A DNA stretch of 64,000 nt. Source: Gammaproteobacteria bacterium MOLA455. Its GTDB lineage: Bacteria; Pseudomonadota; Gammaproteobacteria; Pseudomonadales; Porticoccaceae. The notes beneath the pieces are model-generated. The model searched no databases. It had not been told where the DNA came from and was given only the letters and a program-made list of their open reading frames with translations. The DNA is taken from contig AZIN01000004.1 in the NCBI GenBank assembly GCA_000511875.1, forward strand, positions 248,001-312,000, given 5' to 3'. Shown piece after piece: positions 10,217 to 18,246 of the stretch. The position numbers and the translations under genes were made by a program. Position 1 is the first letter of the stretch. Every line of letters begins with the position of its first letter.

Positions 10217-11283
10217 TGCGGCGTTTATCTTGGCGTGTGGGGAGCACTGTATTTGCTTCTATCGCAGTGACTCTGATGGTGTTGGTTGGCCTCGACTCTG
10301 TGGGGGCGATCATTGACCAGTCTGCGGATGTCACACGCAACTACTTTTTTGCCGATGCGCTGATTTATGTAATTACCTTGGTGCCCTCAAGAATTTATGA
10401 ATATATTCCCTTCGCTTCACTGATTGGCTGTCTGGTGGGCCTTGGTTTGCTGGCGGGCAATAGTGAAGTCATTGTGATGCGTGCGGCTGGTGTCTCGCCC
10501 CTGCGTATCGTTGGCTTTGTGCTTAAGCCGGTGCTGATCTTTGTGATTTTAGGTATGACCATTGGCGAGTATTTCTCGCCCTACCTTGATCAGTTAGCTG
10601 AGGGAAAGCGCGAGTATTTACGCAAAGGGGAGAGTGCCCAGGATTCGTCGTCTGGTCTTTGGAATCGTGAAGGCAATCAGTTTATGCACGCCAATGCCGT
10701 GTTCCCTGGGGGTGTCCTGTACGGCGTGACCCGCTATCAGTTTGACGATGAGCGACAGATCCAAGAAGCGAGCTTTGCCTCTCGGGCGACCTTTAATTCA
10801 TCTGAGCGCTATTGGATTGAAGAGAATGTGTCGGTGACGAGGTTTTTGGGTGATCGTACAGAGAGAGATAAGCTGATTACCCGGCGCTGGGATTCGGAGT
10901 TGACGCCGAATGTTTTGATGCTGAATATTTTGCCGGCAGACTCTCTGTCGATTGAGAGTTTGTATAACTATATTGCTTTTCTTGAGTTGCAGAATATAGA
11001 TACGGCCAGCTATGAAGTGGCCATGTGGCGCAAAGTTTTACAGCCGCTGATTATTATTGGGTTAGTGTTGCTGGGTATCTCATTTGTCTTTGGACCACTG
11101 CGTGACTCGACTATGGGATTTCGGATTTTCATTGGCGTGGTGTTTGGTATTAGTTTCCGGATTTTTCAGGATATGCTGGGGCCGCTCAGTGTGGTGTTTC
11201 AGTTTCCGCCGCTGTTGGCGGTGTTGGTGCCGATTTTGTTCTGTGTGTTGGTGGGGTTGTTTTTGCTCAGGCGCAGTGGGTAG
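10213..11283 (+). CDS. lptG: LPS export ABC transporter permease LptG
   Basis: LptG is the partner of LptF in the LptB2FGC lipopolysaccharide exporter. The 356-aa protein has the same plan, with membrane segments at both ends and a periplasmic domain between. Conserved pieces are YIPFASLIGCLVGLGLLAGN, EVIVMRAAGVSPLRI and, at the C-terminus, FVFGPLRDSTMGFRIFIGV. The ATGA overlap with lptF indicates translational coupling. It ends convergently with the lactonase-like gene. An inverted repeat follows at 11311-11335. Confidence 0.95.
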   Translation: MMRRLSWRVGSTVFASIAVTLMVLVGLDSVGAIIDQSADVTRNYFFADALIYVITLVPSRIYEYIPFASLIGCLVGLGLLAGNSEVIVMRAAGVSPLRIVGFVLKPVLIFVILGMTIGEYFSPYLDQLAEGKREYLRKGESAQDSSSGLWNREGNQFMHANAVFPGGVLYGVTRYQFDDERQIQEASFASRATFNSSERYWIEENVSVTRFLGDRTERDKLITRRWDSELTPNVLMLNILPADSLSIESLYNYIAFLELQNIDTASYEVAMWRKVLQPLIIIGLVLLGISFVFGPLRDSTMGFRIFIGVVFGISFRIFQDMLGPLSVVFQFPPLLAVLVPILFCVLVGLFLLRRSG

Positions 11284-11310
11284 AGAAGATCCTTCGGCTT
11301 CACTCATGAC

Positions 11311-11335
11311 AGTGTGAGTTGTTGAGAATCACACT
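11311..11335. repeat. Inverted repeat between convergent lptG and hydrolase genes
   Basis: AGTGTGA (11311-11317) and TCACACT (11329-11335) are perfect 7-bp arms around an 11-nt loop. There is no T-run on either side, so it is a weak candidate for a bidirectional terminator. Confidence 0.3.
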
Positions 11336-11350
11336 AGGTACTGCTAGTAA

Positions 11351-12208
11351 CTACTGCAAAAACGCCGGCGATTTAGGCAAAGTAGCAACGTCCAACGGCT
11401 CATGCTGAATAATCACTCGGGCACCTGATTCCCTCGCTAACGTTTCAAAAATCTCCATCGACTCTCGAGTCTGAGCTTCATCACTATTAAATCGAGGCAC
11501 TCTCTTTAATTCTCGACTTTCACTGCGGTGATAGAGATCACCAGTGAGAAGAATCGAGCCGCTCTCAGCCAGATTAACCTGCAGTGCACTGTGTCCCGGA
11601 GTATGCCCCGGCAGCGCTAAAATCATGACTGACCCATCACCAAAAACATCGTGATTGCCGCTGTGGATGCTCTTGCTAAGTTCGGCAAATCGCGCATTCT
11701 GAATCTTGTTGGCATCAGTGCTGAACATATACTCAAGCTCATCTTTATTCACCAGCCACTGACTGTCAGGAAACATAGCAACCTGACCACTGTGGTCAAA
11801 ATGGCTGTGAGAGATTGCGATAAATTCAATATCTTGTGCGCTAAGGCCAATTTCCGCCAGCTGCTCGGTTATTGTTTTTTTGAGCGTCAAGGTGAAAACG
11901 CCCTCAGTCTGTGGGCCTGCGCCTACCAAACCTTGAGGTAAGCCAAGGTCCCACAGCAAGTCGCCCTGAGGGTGACGGATAAGGTAGCACGTATTGGTCA
12001 GGGTATCTGTTTGCCCTGCGTAGTCGCCAGCGGAGGAAAAGACATCGAGGTCAGATACGACTATAGAGCCGCAGTCGAAGGTGTAGAGACTCAAGGGAGA
12101 TACAGTTGTGGAGCTGTCTGATAGGTCGGGTGCAGGTGCGCTGATGGTTTGCTCTTCTGAACTACAACCGCCGAGTAATAGGCTTGCTACCATTAGGTAC
12201 CTAATCAT
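11351..12208 (-). CDS. Lipoprotein metallo-beta-lactamase-fold hydrolase, N-acyl homoserine lactonase-like
   Basis: The 285-aa product begins with a lipoprotein signal peptide ending in the lipobox LLGGC (Cys15), so it is probably membrane-anchored outside the cytoplasm. The mature part is a metallo-beta-lactamase fold. HSHFDH gives the HxHxDH zinc motif, then LPGHTPGHS, LTGDLYHRSE and a late His in IIQHEP complete the metal ligands. The N-terminal pattern LYTFDCGSIVVSDLDVF followed by CYLIRHPQGDLLWDLGLP resembles the AiiA/AttM lactonase family. Substrate is not proven; it could hydrolyse other lactones. It is preceded by glpK on the same strand but with no evident functional link. Confidence 0.75.
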   Translation of the reverse strand: MIRYLMVASLLLGGCSSEEQTISAPAPDLSDSSTTVSPLSLYTFDCGSIVVSDLDVFSSAGDYAGQTDTLTNTCYLIRHPQGDLLWDLGLPQGLVGAGPQTEGVFTLTLKKTITEQLAEIGLSAQDIEFIAISHSHFDHSGQVAMFPDSQWLVNKDELEYMFSTDANKIQNARFAELSKSIHSGNHDVFGDGSVMILALPGHTPGHSALQVNLAESGSILLTGDLYHRSESRELKRVPRFNSDEAQTRESMEIFETLARESGARVIIQHEPLDVATLPKSPAFLQ

Positions 12209-12247
12209 TCTGATTCTCCTCTGCTTAAAAGTATTAATTATTACGTT

Positions 12248-13741
12248 TTAGCTTAGCACTCGCCTAACCGCTTTGTTCCACCCATGCACTTTTTTATCTC
12301 TTATCTCAGCCTCCATCTCCGGCGCAAAGTTTTTATCCAACCGCCAACTATCCGCAAAACCCTGCTGATCGGGCCAAACTCCAGCCCTTGACCCTGCTAA
12401 CCAAGCCGCACCCAATGCCGTTGTCTCGGCAATCACCGCACGATCTACTGGTGCCTGCAAAATATCCGCAAGACGCTGCATGGTCCAATCGCTGGCGACC
12501 ATGCCGCCATCAACGCGCAATACTGTCTCGGCACTTTGATCCCAATCTGCATGCATAGCAGTGCGCAAATCCAAGGTTTGGTAACAAACTGATTCGAGCG
12601 CGGCGCGGGCAATCTCTGCTGGCCCTGTAGCGCGGGTTAAACCGAGCAGTGCGCCGCGGGCATCTGCGTCCCACCAGGGGGCACCTAGGCCGGTAAAGGC
12701 GGGGACCATGTAGACGTCTTGATTGCTGTCGGCTTGCTGGGCTAGTTCGCCTGATTGTTTGGCGCTGTCGATAATACCTAGGCCATCGCGCAGCCATTGC
12801 ACGGCGGCACTGGCGATAAAGATTGAGCCTTCGAGAGCATAGGTGACCTTGCCGTCTAGTTGGTAGGCGATGGTGGTGAGTAGTTTGTTGTTTGAGGCGA
12901 CTGCGGTGGTGCCTGTGTTCAATAATGCAAAACAGCCGGTGCCATAGGTGGATTTCATCATGCCGGTTTCGAAACAGGCTTGGCCTACTGTGGCGGCTTG
13001 TTGGTCACCGGCGATTCCTAGAATGGGAATTACACTGTTATTGCCGAGTAGTTTGGTGTTGCCGAAGTCGGCAGCGCAGTCTTTTACCTCTGGTAGTAGT
13101 GAGGCTGGAATATTAAATAGGGTTAATAGTTCTTCATCCCAATGCCCTTGGTGAATGTTGTAGAGCATGGTTCTTGAGGCGTTGGTGGCATCGGTGGCGT
13201 GGCTTTGGCCTTCGGTTAGGTTCCATAGTAGCCAGCTGTCCATGGTGCCAAAAGCGAGTTCGCCGCGTTCGGCTCGCTCTCGTGCGCCGTCCACATTGTC
13301 TAATAGCCAGGCGATTTTGGTGGCGGAGAAATAGGGGTCTAGTAGTAGACCGGTTTTGGCGCTGACCATGGCTTCATGGCCCCGATCTTTTAGACTATTG
13401 CAGTATTCAGCGGTGCGGCGGTCTTGCCAGACGATGGCATTATAAATCGGCGCGCCGCTGTTGCGGTCCCAGAGTAAGGTAGTTTCGCGCTGATTGGTGA
13501 TGCCGATGGCAGCTATCTGTTGGGCTTGTAAACCTGCTTCGACGAGTACCTGCTTGGCGGTGTCGATGGAGGTTTTCCAGATATCTAGGGCGTTGTGCTC
13601 AACCCAACCGGAGTCGGGGAAGTGCTGGTCAAACTCTTGCTGTGATTGGGCGACTATGGCGTACTGTTGATCAAAGAGTATGGCTCTTGAGGAGGTGGTG
13701 CCCTGGTCCATCGCGAGGATCAATTTTTTCTCGGTGTCCAT
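12248..13741 (-). CDS. glpK: Glycerol kinase
   Basis: This FGGY-family kinase phosphorylates glycerol to sn-glycerol 3-phosphate using ATP, the first step of glycerol use. The 497-aa length is typical. The N-terminal ATPase motif [16 protein letters not shown], the segment [15 protein letters not shown] and the C-terminal [17 protein letters not shown] are all present. Neither glpF (facilitator) nor glpD (dehydrogenase) is adjacent, so the gene stands apart from a glp operon. The RDD membrane gene lies 14 bp upstream on the same strand and may share its transcript. Confidence 0.95.
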   Translation of the reverse strand: MDTEKKLILAMDQGTTSSRAILFDQQYAIVAQSQQEFDQHFPDSGWVEHNALDIWKTSIDTAKQVLVEAGLQAQQIAAIGITNQRETTLLWDRNSGAPIYNAIVWQDRRTAEYCNSLKDRGHEAMVSAKTGLLLDPYFSATKIAWLLDNVDGARERAERGELAFGTMDSWLLWNLTEGQSHATDATNASRTMLYNIHQGHWDEELLTLFNIPASLLPEVKDCAADFGNTKLLGNNSVIPILGIAGDQQAATVGQACFETGMMKSTYGTGCFALLNTGTTAVASNNKLLTTIAYQLDGKVTYALEGSIFIASAAVQWLRDGLGIIDSAKQSGELAQQADSNQDVYMVPAFTGLGAPWWDADARGALLGLTRATGPAEIARAALESVCYQTLDLRTAMHADWDQSAETVLRVDGGMVASDWTMQRLADILQAPVDRAVIAETTALGAAWLAGSRAGVWPDQQGFADSWRLDKNFAPEMEAEIRDKKVHGWNKAVRRVLS

Positions 13742-13755
13742 AGTCGCGCCCTTTA

Positions 13756-14226
13756 TTATTTTGTCTTCGGTAGCACCACGACTTCTGTGGCGCTGTAAAT
13801 ATCATGAAGGCAAGCTTTGGCTGGTGGCACAAGACACCAAAGATAACCAATGCCGCCGAAGGCAAACGAGAGGGTGGCGAGCAGGCTGCGCTTGATGCAT
13901 TGCTCTGGTGTGGCCATTGAGCCATCTGCTTGCTGCAGTTTTAGGCGCCAGGATTTCATGCCCAATGTCTGGCCCTGTTTGCGCCAACATATATAGTAGT
14001 AACCCATTAATGCGACGATCAAGCCTGCAAAGCTGAGCCATTGTAGCAGCGCGCCGGGCTGCACATCTTCTACTTGCTGTGAGCCGCTGAATAACACTTT
14101 GATCACTGTTAGCAAGAAGCCGTAGGCCAGTACTATGGCGAATAGCAGAAAGGCATCGTAGATCAGTGCGGCGAGTCGACGCCACAAATTGGCGATGGGG
14201 TAGGGCTCAGATTCTGATGGGGACAT
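13756..14226 (-). CDS. RDD family membrane protein
   Basis: The 156-aa protein matches the RDD family, named for conserved Arg-Asp-Asp residues. [20 protein letters not shown] shows the RxxA..YD start of the first membrane helix. A second helix follows around residues 60-80. [12 protein letters not shown] is the typical family motif before the third hydrophobic segment ([19 protein letters not shown]). The function of RDD proteins is generally unclear, though some have been linked to ion transport. It is divergent from rlmB with about 90 bp between. Confidence 0.85.
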   Translation of the reverse strand: MSPSESEPYPIANLWRRLAALIYDAFLLFAIVLAYGFLLTVIKVLFSGSQQVEDVQPGALLQWLSFAGLIVALMGYYYICWRKQGQTLGMKSWRLKLQQADGSMATPEQCIKRSLLATLSFAFGGIGYLWCLVPPAKACLHDIYSATEVVVLPKTK

Positions 14227-14316
14227 ATATTATTGGTCGCGGTGGTTAATCATCTCCGAATTCTGCCGAAAGCCAGTACAATGCGCAATCATTAGAAAAA
14301 CTATCGGGAGATTGTG

Positions 14317-15048
14317 GTGGATTGGATTTACGGCATACATGCTGTTCAAACGATGCTTAAGTCAGCGCCTGGGCGCGTAAGAGAACTGCATGTGCAACGT
14401 GGCCGTCAGGATGATCGCTTGCAAAAGATTCACAAGTTGGCCGAGCAGCATGGTGTGACCCTGCAGTGGGCGACGGTGAAGAACCTCGATGACAAGGTTG
14501 AGGGTCGCCATCAGGGAGTTATTGCGCTGTGTGAAGAAGGGCAAACTTACGACGAAGCTTTCTTGCTTGAGATGATGGAGAAGCAGGGCGCTAAGGCGCT
14601 GTTCTTAGTCCTTGACGGTGTTACTGATCCACACAATCTTGGCGCCTGCCTGCGTTCAGCAGATGGTGCCGGCGTGCACGCTGTTATCGTACCTAAGGAT
14701 AATTCTGTGGGTCTGACCCCAGTGGTGCAGAAAGTGGCCTGTGGTGCCGCTGAGTCTATGCCCCTGGTGATGGTGACTAATCTTACGCGGACGCTGGAGA
14801 AGTTGCAGCAGGCTGGAGCTTGGGTTGTGGGCGCTGCCGGAGAGGCTGAGCAGTTTATCTATGATCTGGATCTCACTGGTCCTTTGGTGCTGGTTATGGG
14901 TGCTGAGGGTAAGGGGATTCGTCAGTTGACACGCAAGCAGTGCGATTATTTGGCTAAGTTACCCATGGCCGGTGAGGTGAGTAGTCTTAATGTCTCTGTG
15001 GCAACCGGTGTATGCCTGTTTGAAGTCGTCCGTCAACGGCGCGGTTAA
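14317..15048 (+). CDS. rlmB: 23S rRNA (guanosine-2'-O-)-methyltransferase RlmB
   Basis: This SPOUT-class enzyme methylates the 2'-O of a conserved guanosine (G2251 in E. coli) in the 23S peptidyl-transferase loop, using S-adenosylmethionine. The 243-aa protein matches E. coli RlmB closely: an N-terminal L30e-like domain (IYGIHAVQ) and a knotted domain with LDGVTDPHNLGACLRSA, VKKVACGAAES-like and VMGAEGKGIRQLT, ending in SSLNVSVATGVCLFE. Two GTG codons lie at 14314 and 14317. I chose 14317 because GGGAG at 14306-14310 gives a 6-nt spacing. Alone in its operon. Confidence 0.95.
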   Translation: MDWIYGIHAVQTMLKSAPGRVRELHVQRGRQDDRLQKIHKLAEQHGVTLQWATVKNLDDKVEGRHQGVIALCEEGQTYDEAFLLEMMEKQGAKALFLVLDGVTDPHNLGACLRSADGAGVHAVIVPKDNSVGLTPVVQKVACGAAESMPLVMVTNLTRTLEKLQQAGAWVVGAAGEAEQFIYDLDLTGPLVLVMGAEGKGIRQLTRKQCDYLAKLPMAGEVSSLNVSVATGVCLFEVVRQRRG

Positions 15049-15102
15049 ACGCGCTTTCGGCGCTATTATTCATATTGTTATTGCCCACTTTTAAAATAAG
15101 CA

Positions 15103-15133
15103 GGCCGAGACAGCAGCGCTCGGCAGTATTTTT
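15103..15133 (+). terminator. Rho-independent terminator after rlmB
   Basis: GCCGAG (15104-15109) pairs with CTCGGC (15119-15124) around a 9-nt loop and is followed by AGTATTTTT. Confidence 0.5.
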
Positions 15134-15250
15134 CGGCTATGCTTAATCCACTAAAAAGCGCTTTGCGTCAGGTTGCCTCATGGCACGTCTGACAGTAATA
15201 ATGCAAAGTCGACAGGCCGCCAATTTGGCAAGAACAACCTGGCTAGGGAT

Positions 15251-15829
15251 ATGGCAGAGCGAAACCTTTATTCAATACCCAATATTTTAAGTCTAACTCG
15301 GCTAGCTCTGGTGCCTGTGCTAGTAGTGCTGGCATATTTTGCCGAGACAGAGGGATTTCTGGTAGTTCTTGCAGTCTCTCTGCTGAGTGATGTTTTTGAT
15401 GGCTATCTGGCGCGCAAGTTAGACCTGGTATCGGAGCTCGGTGCCAAGCTAGATAGCTGGGCCGACATGCTCACCTACGGTTGTATGATTCTCGGTATCT
15501 ACTGGATCTGGCCGCAGATTTTTGCCCAGCAGCTGTGGTTTTTAGTGGCAGCTACTCTCTCGTTTATACTGCCGGTGCTGTATGCTTTTACTAAGTTTGG
15601 CGAGTATCCCAGCTATCACACTCTTGGTGCCAAAACCGCGGCGGTGCTGATGGCGCCGGCGTTTTATCTGCTGACTTTGATGGGTGCTGATCTGTTTTTT
15701 AACGCAGTGATTATTTTTCATATTATTGTCGCTTTTGAGGAGTTGGCGATCACCTCAGTTCTGACCCAGCCGCGGAGTAATGTGCGCTCGATTTTTAGCC
15801 TTTTGGGCAATTCAAAATTGGCCAAGTAA
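15251..15829 (+). CDS. CDP-alcohol phosphatidyltransferase (PgsA-like)
   Basis: This integral membrane enzyme joins a CDP-activated lipid to an alcohol. The family motif D-x2-DG-x2-AR-x8-G-x3-D-x3-D is complete: SDVFDGYLARKLD followed by G, D and D at the right spacing. About six membrane segments follow the NIPNILSLTRL-like start. At 192 aa from ATG 15251 it is close to PgsA length, but the acceptor alcohol (glycerol phosphate or other) cannot be told from motif alone. A TTG at 15173 would add 26 residues; neither start has a good ribosome site. A separate PssA homologue is encoded at 26953-27747. Confidence 0.8.
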   Translation: MAERNLYSIPNILSLTRLALVPVLVVLAYFAETEGFLVVLAVSLLSDVFDGYLARKLDLVSELGAKLDSWADMLTYGCMILGIYWIWPQIFAQQLWFLVAATLSFILPVLYAFTKFGEYPSYHTLGAKTAAVLMAPAFYLLTLMGADLFFNAVIIFHIIVAFEELAITSVLTQPRSNVRSIFSLLGNSKLAK

Positions 15830-15864
15830 CTGATCTCAATGTTGTCCCTTGTATTGCTTGCGAT

Positions 15865-15897
15865 AGACCCTTCATTAGACCTTCCATTAGACCCGGC
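15865..15897. repeat. Imperfect 12-bp tandem repeat
   Basis: AGACCCTTCATT (15865-15876) is followed by AGACCTTCCATT (15877-15888) and a partial third copy starting AGACCC. It lies between the phosphatidyltransferase gene and the rpsF promoter. Confidence 0.5.
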
Positions 15898-15917
15898 AGT
15901 AGGGCTGAAAATGTCTG

Positions 15918-15946
15918 TTGCAACGGGCAGGTCAAGTCACTACAAT
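15918..15946 (+). promoter_or_regulatory. Probable sigma-70 promoter of the rpsF operon
   Basis: TTGCAA (15918-15923), 17-bp spacer, TACAAT (15941-15946; 5 of 6 matches to the -10 consensus). It would give an untranslated leader of about 100 nt before rpsF. Confidence 0.5.
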
Positions 15947-15991
15947 GGCGCGGTTTTACAGCGTCTCGGCCTCTCGGCTTAGACACTCCTT

Positions 15992-16029
15992 GTCTCACTG
16001 CAGCGACCGACTAGGCGTTAGCGGGAGAC
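15992..16029 (+). ncRNA. Hairpin in the rpsF leader, candidate S6:S18 autoregulatory motif
   Basis: A long interrupted hairpin lies just before the rpsF ribosome site. GTCTC (15992-15996) pairs with GAGAC (16025-16029), CTGC (15998-16001) with GCGG (16021-16024), AGCG (16002-16005) with CGTT (16016-16019), and CC (16007-16008) with GG (16014-16015). Only single-base bulges interrupt it. CCG at 16007-16009 recalls the conserved CCG of the S6:S18-binding leader known from many bacteria. The match to that family is inference. Confidence 0.4.
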
Positions 16030-16052
16030 TTTTAAATCCACGAGGAGATACA

Positions 16053-16535
16053 ATGCGTCACTACGAAATCGTATTTCTGGTTCATCCGGACCAGAGCGAG
16101 CAAGTTTCCGGCATGATCGAGCGTTACACGGCTTCTATTGAAGCTGGTGAAGGCAAGGTTCATCGCATGGAAGACTGGGGTCGCCGCCAGTTGGCTTACC
16201 CAATCAACAAAATTCACAAAGCTCACTACATTCTGATGAATGTCGAATGTAGTCAAGATGTTCTCGACGAGCTTAATTCTACTTTCCGTTATAACGATGC
16301 TGTTCTGCGCAGCTTGGTTGTCCGTCGCGATGAAGCTATTACAGCTGAGTCACCGATTATGAAAATCGAGAATGCTGATAAAGCAGACAAAGAAGCACGC
16401 GAGCGTCGCAACGCCGCTAAAGCGAAAGCTGATGAAGCTAAGGCCGCTGACGATGCTGCCAAGGCCGCTGCGAAAGCCGCCGAAGCACCAGCCGAAGACG
16501 TTGTTGAAGCAGCGAAAAGCGAGGGAGAAGAATAA
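16053..16535 (+). CDS. rpsF: Ribosomal protein bS6
   Basis: S6 binds the central domain of 16S rRNA together with S18. The start is ATG 16053 ([18 protein letters not shown]), with GAGGAG at 16042-16047; the frame is open further upstream but without family similarity. The body ends near residue 105. The remaining tail of about 55 residues is rich in Ala, Lys, Glu and Asp (ending AAKSEGEE). At 160 aa it is longer than E. coli S6 (131-135 aa); such tails vary between species and S6 is known for C-terminal glutamate addition in E. coli. The stop overlaps the rpsR start (TAATG). Confidence 0.96.
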   Translation: MRHYEIVFLVHPDQSEQVSGMIERYTASIEAGEGKVHRMEDWGRRQLAYPINKIHKAHYILMNVECSQDVLDELNSTFRYNDAVLRSLVVRRDEAITAESPIMKIENADKADKEARERRNAAKAKADEAKAADDAAKAAAKAAEAPAEDVVEAAKSEGEE

Positions 16536-16762
16536 TGGCTAAGTTTGTACGTCGTAGAAAGTTTTGTCGTTTCAGTGCCGAAGGCGCGCCTGAGATCGAT
16601 TATAAAGATTTAGACACTTTGAAAGGCTATGTGTCAGAGAGCGGCAAGATTGTACCTAGCCGTATCACTGGTACTAAAGCTCGCTATCAGCGTCAGTTGG
16701 CAGAAGCTATTAAACGCGCTCGTTACATCGCGCTGCTGCCATACACCGATAGCCATAAGTAA
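16535..16762 (+). CDS. rpsR: Ribosomal protein bS18
   Basis: The 75-aa S18 protein forms a heterodimer with S6 on the 30S platform. The sequence has the canonical [12 protein letters not shown] start, the [17 protein letters not shown] stretch and the basic [20 protein letters not shown] segment that contacts rRNA. Its ATG shares one base with the rpsF stop, so the two partners are translationally coupled. It is followed 15 bp later by the membrane protein gene that separates it from rplI. Confidence 0.97.
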   Translation: MAKFVRRRKFCRFSAEGAPEIDYKDLDTLKGYVSESGKIVPSRITGTKARYQRQLAEAIKRARYIALLPYTDSHK

Positions 16763-16777
16763 TAGAGGTTAAGTCCT

Positions 16778-17647
16778 TTGCGAGCCCTAGCAGAATTAAT
16801 TATGCGTGGGCGTGCTCAGGCTTGTGGCGTTGCGGTATTTGGTAGCTTGCTACCATTGATTAGCCCGGCGACCATTGGTCTGATCACCCTTCGTAAAGAT
16901 AGCTCAGAAGGTTTAATTGTTGCACTGTGGGCGTTATTGCCCTGGTTGGCACTTTACCTCACTGGCAGTATGAGTCCGTTGTTAACCCTGGCTCCTTCTG
17001 CGGCACTAATAGTAATAGTGGTCGCAGCCAATGTTTTACGTACCACGGTATCGTGGCAGTGGACATTGATTGGAGTAGGTCTGTGCAGTGCTGTAGCAGT
17101 ATCCATAGTTGGATTTGTTGCCAGTGCAGACATAGACCAGGTAGTGGCAGAGGTTGCTGAGCTGGTTGCACAGATTAGTGCGCAGGCCGGTGTGTCGGAG
17201 GAGCTGAGTCTGGTTCCCGACAGAACATTTGTGCTGGGTTTGTTGGCATGGATGATCGCTCTTACTGTGGTCTGTGGCTTGCTAGTAGCCAGATGGTGGC
17301 AGGCGCTGTTATTTAATCCCGGTGGATTTCGCGAAGAATTCCACGGTTTTCGATTAGAGCAGCGAGTTGCAGTTATCTTGTTTGCGATTGTTGTTGCTGG
17401 TGTGATGTTGCCCCGTGAGTACACGCCTTGGATTGAATTGTTGTCGCTGCCGCTATTAATTGCTGGCGTGGCTCTGGTTCACTCAAGTGTGAAAGTTATG
17501 GGTTTTGGTGGGCACTGGCTTGGATTGATGTACTTTGGACTGTTCTTTATCGGTCCGACAGGTACTGTGCTGGTCGGCCTTGGATTGGTTGATAGCATAT
17601 TGAATTTACGCTCTCGTCTTGCGGCGTTTAAAAACCGCGACTCCTGA
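16778..17647 (+). CDS. Conserved membrane protein between rpsR and rplI (DUF2232-like)
   Basis: The 289-aa protein has about eight hydrophobic segments and little else. A TTG start at 16778 is supported by GAGGT 8 nt upstream; an in-frame ATG at 16802 is the alternative. The pattern of paired membrane helices, a short soluble region near residues 110-145 (VVAEVAELVAQISAQAG) and the FNPGGFREEFHGFRL loop near residue 180 resembles the DUF2232 proteins found at the same position in pseudomonads. No catalytic residues stand out. Co-transcription with ribosomal genes suggests growth-linked expression; function unknown. Confidence 0.75.
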   Translation: MRALAELIMRGRAQACGVAVFGSLLPLISPATIGLITLRKDSSEGLIVALWALLPWLALYLTGSMSPLLTLAPSAALIVIVVAANVLRTTVSWQWTLIGVGLCSAVAVSIVGFVASADIDQVVAEVAELVAQISAQAGVSEELSLVPDRTFVLGLLAWMIALTVVCGLLVARWWQALLFNPGGFREEFHGFRLEQRVAVILFAIVVAGVMLPREYTPWIELLSLPLLIAGVALVHSSVKVMGFGGHWLGLMYFGLFFIGPTGTVLVGLGLVDSILNLRSRLAAFKNRDS

Positions 17648-17673
17648 GCCAAGTATGAAAAGAGGATATTAAG

Positions 17674-18123
17674 ATGGAAGTCATTCTGTTAGAAAAGATC
17701 GGTAAGTTGGGCAATATTGGTGACAAGGCTGTTGTAAAAGCTGGCTTCGGTCGCAATTACCTGATTCCTCAGGGCAAGGCTGTTTTTGCTACAGCGTCAA
17801 ACATTGCTGATTTCGAGCTGCGTCGTGCAGATCTTGAAGCTGCTGCAGCGGCTAAGTTAGGCGCTGCTCAGAAGCGAGCTGCTGCGCTGGCTGCAATCGG
17901 ATCAGTGACCATCACTGTGGTTGCTGGCGACGAGGGCAAGCTGTTTGGTTCTGTCGGCATTCGCGAGTTGGAAGATGCACTCGCAGCTGCCGGTAGCGAC
18001 ATTAACAAGAGCGAAATCAACATGCCAGACGGTCCTATCCGTTTTGTCGGTGAGTTTAGCATTGAGTGTCAGCTGCACGTAGACGTTACTCAAAGTTTCA
18101 CTGTTGTTGTTGAAGCTGAATAA
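17674..18123 (+). CDS. rplI: Ribosomal protein bL9
   Basis: L9 has two globular domains joined by a long helix and projects from the L1 side of the 50S subunit. The 149-aa length matches E. coli. The N-terminal domain begins MEVILLEKIGKLG and contains VKAGFGRNYLIPQGKA, the L9 signature. The helical linker runs to about residue 75. The C-terminal domain ends in the VDVTQSFTVVVEAE strand. AGAGGA precedes the ATG. It closes the rpsF-rpsR-membrane protein-rplI operon, with a strong terminator after it. Confidence 0.97.
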   Translation: MEVILLEKIGKLGNIGDKAVVKAGFGRNYLIPQGKAVFATASNIADFELRRADLEAAAAAKLGAAQKRAAALAAIGSVTITVVAGDEGKLFGSVGIRELEDALAAAGSDINKSEINMPDGPIRFVGEFSIECQLHVDVTQSFTVVVEAE

Positions 18124-18151
18124 ATCTCCGCTTAAATAGAGAATTTATTGC

Positions 18152-18191
18152 AAAACGGCACTGCTTCTGAATAAGATGCAGTGCCGTTTTT
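18152..18191 (+). terminator. Rho-independent terminator after rplI
   Basis: AAAACGGCACTGC (18152-18164) pairs with GCAGTGCCGTTTT (18178-18190) around a 13-nt loop, and the T-run continues to 18191. It separates the ribosomal operon from dnaB. Confidence 0.85.
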
Positions 18192-18246
18192 GTATCAACT
18201 TCACGGAATCTTCTAGTAACCAAGAGCCTGATGACCAGTTAAAATT

